Source: an uncultured Bacilli bacterium (GTDB lineage: Bacteria > Bacillota_I > Bacilli_A > RF39 > UBA660). Taken from it: 5,607 nt of DNA. The notes below the pieces were generated by a model that saw only the letters and a program-made list of their open reading frames with translations, was not told the origin of the DNA and did not search any database. The stretch spans positions 1-5,607 of the forward strand of contig CANQOE010000087.1 in NCBI GenBank assembly GCA_947625315.1, given 5' to 3'. Positions 4,333 through 5,607 of the stretch are shown piece by piece; within the stretch, counting starts at the first letter, position 1; each line of letters begins with the position of its first letter. Both the position numbers and the translations under genes were made by a program.

Positions 4333-4899
4333 ATGAAAAGAAGTTATCGTTATACTTTAGGAGTATTAACATTCCTAATCCTACTTACAATTACTGTGGG
4401 AACTAGTTATGCCTATTATACGGTAGCTCCTGCTCAAATAACTGAAGAAGAAATAATTGCCACCTGTTTTGATTTTAAAATGTTGAGTCAAGAAACCTCA
4501 TCAATAGATTTAAAAGAAGCCACACCAATTAATGAAGAAGAAGCTTTAAAACTTGAACCTATAACTTTTAAAGTTACGAATATTTGTGATCGAGCTCTTA
4601 ATTATGCTATTAATTTAAATACTTCCGAAACAAGTGAATCTTCAATGAATGAATTAATGATGTATAAATTAATTACTCCCACCAACGATAATGCTTCCAC
4701 CAAGTTGATTAATAGTCGTCAAGATCCAAAAAGGGCATCTCTAAAAGGAGCATTAAATAGTTTTTCTTTAAATAATGGGAAATTGCGTGCCGGTGAATCA
4801 AAAGAATTTAAATTATATCTATGGATCAATGAAGAAGCTTCTAGCTATGTTTCTGGTAAAACTTTTGTAAGTTTTATTGATGCTTATGGCTATTTATAA
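4333..4899 (+). CDS. Exported beta-rich protein of unknown function, first of a paralogous pair (TasA/camelysin-like signal)
   Basis: The product has 188 residues. A basic start MKRSYRY is followed by a hydrophobic core (about 8-22) and GTSYAYY (23-29), a likely signal peptide with cleavage after Ala27. The region recalls the signal peptides of SipW-dependent proteins (TasA, camelysin), where Gly-Thr-x-Ala-Tyr/Phe follows the core. The mature part has alternating hydrophobic strands, Cys45 and Cys85, and the C-terminal motif LWIN..AS..VSGKTF (163-178), also found in the next protein. The cysteines sit exactly 40 residues apart, as in the paralogue, so a disulfide outside the cell is plausible. 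There is no lipobox, LPxTG or other anchor. The next gene starts 13 nt after the stop. The function is not known; a fibre or surface component is one possibility. Confidence 0.8.
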   Translation: MKRSYRYTLGVLTFLILLTITVGTSYAYYTVAPAQITEEEIIATCFDFKMLSQETSSIDLKEATPINEEEALKLEPITFKVTNICDRALNYAINLNTSETSESSMNELMMYKLITPTNDNASTKLINSRQDPKRASLKGALNSFSLNNGKLRAGESKEFKLYLWINEEASSYVSGKTFVSFIDAYGYL

Positions 4900-4912
4900 G
4901 GAGGAATAAAAA

Positions 4913-5518
4913 ATGCTTAGAAAATTATTATTATGTATAATTGGTATAATGTTAGTAATAACCATAACATTTGGTGTAACTTATGCTTACTTATCTGTAA
5001 GTAAAACTCAAGAAAATCCTAATACTTTATCTACTCCAGATTGTTATGAAGTTCAAATAAATGAAGGTACAAGCAAAACTCCTATAAATATCACTACATA
5101 CCCAATGAGTGATGATAAAGGTAAACAAAACACACCTTACGAAATAACTATTAAAAATACCTGTGAGGCTAATAGTAAATTCCAAATAATTTTAGCATCA
5201 AAAATTGAACCTAAAGCTAGTGATACCAGTAAAAACTTAATGGATTATATCAAATTTTCTTTTGATGATAACACAGTTGCTAAATTAAATGGTCAAACTA
5301 CCATAGACTCTACTAAGCTTTCTCCAACTATTTCTCCTGAAGAAGGCAGAACTTATTATGTGATAAAAGAAGATTATATAAATGGCTCAAATGCTTCTAA
5401 AACTTATAAATTACGTTTATGGATAGATCAAACTGCTGGGAATGATATAATGGGGCAAACATTTACTGGTCAAATTATAGTTTATTCTGAAGCTATTCCA
5501 ACTACAACCGGTAGTTAA
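4913..5518 (+). CDS. Exported beta-rich protein of unknown function, second of a paralogous pair
   Basis: The product has 201 residues. MLRK, a hydrophobic core (5-20) and GVTYAYLSVSK (21-31) form a signal peptide like that of the preceding protein, with likely cleavage after Ala25. The mature part contains Cys44 and Cys84, again 40 apart, the strand PYEITIKNTCE (75-85) matching PITFKVTNICD in the paralogue, and LRLWIDQTAGNDIMGQTF (167-184) matching its C-terminal motif. A Thr-rich tail PTTTGS ends it. A perfect AAGGAGG (4898-4904) overlaps the upstream stop and lies 8 nt before the ATG, so this is the second gene of an operon and probably well translated. Overall identity between the pair is low outside the motifs, pointing to an old duplication. 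No SipW-like peptidase is in the window. Confidence 0.8.
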   Translation: MLRKLLLCIIGIMLVITITFGVTYAYLSVSKTQENPNTLSTPDCYEVQINEGTSKTPINITTYPMSDDKGKQNTPYEITIKNTCEANSKFQIILASKIEPKASDTSKNLMDYIKFSFDDNTVAKLNGQTTIDSTKLSPTISPEEGRTYYVIKEDYINGSNASKTYKLRLWIDQTAGNDIMGQTFTGQIIVYSEAIPTTTGS

Positions 5519-5537
5519 TTAAAGACAATTTGATATG

Positions 5538-5571
5538 AACCCCGTTTCTTGGACATAGAAACGAGGTTTTT
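5538..5571 (+). terminator. Terminator-like hairpin within the IS end
   Basis: AACCCCGTTTCT (5538-5549), loop TGGACAT, AGAAACGAGGTT (5557-5568) pair at 11 of 12 positions and run into T5 (5567-5571). It would stop transcripts from the exported-protein operon and also shield the transposase gene from outside transcription. GAGG in its 3' arm (5563-5566) serves as the SD of the 5574 gene, so an intact hairpin would also hide that SD. Confidence 0.7.
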
Positions 5572-5573
5572 AT

Positions 5574-5607
5574 ATGAGTAAATTGAGTTATGAAGATAAA
5601 ATAAATA
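5574..5607 (+). CDS. Start of IS3-family transposase OrfA (partial)
   Basis: ATG at 5574 opens a frame that stays open to the window edge, with the first 11 residues MSKLSYEDKIN. This matches the common beginning of helix-turn-helix OrfA proteins of IS150-group elements in Bacillota. GAGG at 5563-5566 lies 7 nt upstream. Only 11 codons are seen, so the call leans on the terminal repeat just before it. Confidence 0.55.
   Translation, partial: MSKLSYEDKIN

Larger units (their letters stand above)
5531..5607 (+). mobile_element. Left end of an IS3-family (IS150-group-like) insertion sequence, cut by the window edge
   Basis: The sequence from TGATATGAACCCC through TTGGACA (5531-5555) has the form of an IS150-group terminal repeat: a TG end, a C run and a TTGGACA-like block. 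It is followed at 5574 by an ATG whose short product MSKLSYEDKIN matches the usual start of orfA of these elements. The end lies 12 bp after the stop of the preceding gene, so the insertion did not break it. The right end and the target duplication are outside the window. Confidence 0.6.

Overview
The window is about 70% A+T or more and uses the standard bacterial code. It carries Bacillota-type genes (a MiaB with the N-terminal extension seen in Bacilli, UppP/BacA, and a UPF0736/DUF3603-like protein), strong Shine-Dalgarno sequences and sigma-A-like promoters. This suggests a low-GC, probably gut-associated member of the Bacilli (Erysipelotrichia/RF39-like). The taxonomic placement is inferred from sequence character only.

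Layout: 2-313 (+) is the 3' end of a PF06541-type membrane protein (putative ABC-transporter type IV). The stretch 314-921 holds no gene above 30 codons but is not empty. It contains what looks like a complete, unannotated type I toxin-antitoxin locus. A 27-residue hydrophobic peptide gene on the minus strand (589-506) has a perfect AAGGAGG inside a small hairpin and a promoter at 690-662. A convergent plus-strand RNA of about 115 nt (378-492) is built of three hairpins. The two transcripts overlap at their 3' ends. An imperfect inverted repeat (404-441 / 624-657) makes the toxin mRNA 5' end complementary to its own 3' end. Next to it is a decayed duplicate of the uppP 3' end (654-805, matching 872-994) and a palindrome (829-851).

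uppP (1737-922, minus) is divergent from a two-gene unit: a 67-residue membrane protein (1806-2009) whose stop overlaps the ATG of a DUF3603-like protein (2006-2650). Between this unit and miaB lies a compact extended -10 promoter followed at once by a long hairpin and T-tract (2671-2736), a candidate 66-nt small RNA. miaB (2850-4268) has its own near-consensus promoter. It is followed by a promoter and a two-gene operon of paralogous exported proteins (4333-4899 and 4913-5518). These share a signal peptide ending in a Tyr-Ala-Tyr motif, two cysteines exactly 40 residues apart and a common C-terminal motif; they look like TasA/camelysin-style or other exported beta-sandwich proteins. From 5531 the window runs into the left end of an IS3-family (IS150-group-like) insertion sequence.

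The housekeeping functions are cell-wall lipid-carrier recycling (UppP) and tRNA modification (MiaB). The accessory content is the toxin-antitoxin-like locus, the orphan small RNA, the exported protein pair and the IS end. The toxin-antitoxin-like locus is the strongest candidate for an undescribed system.
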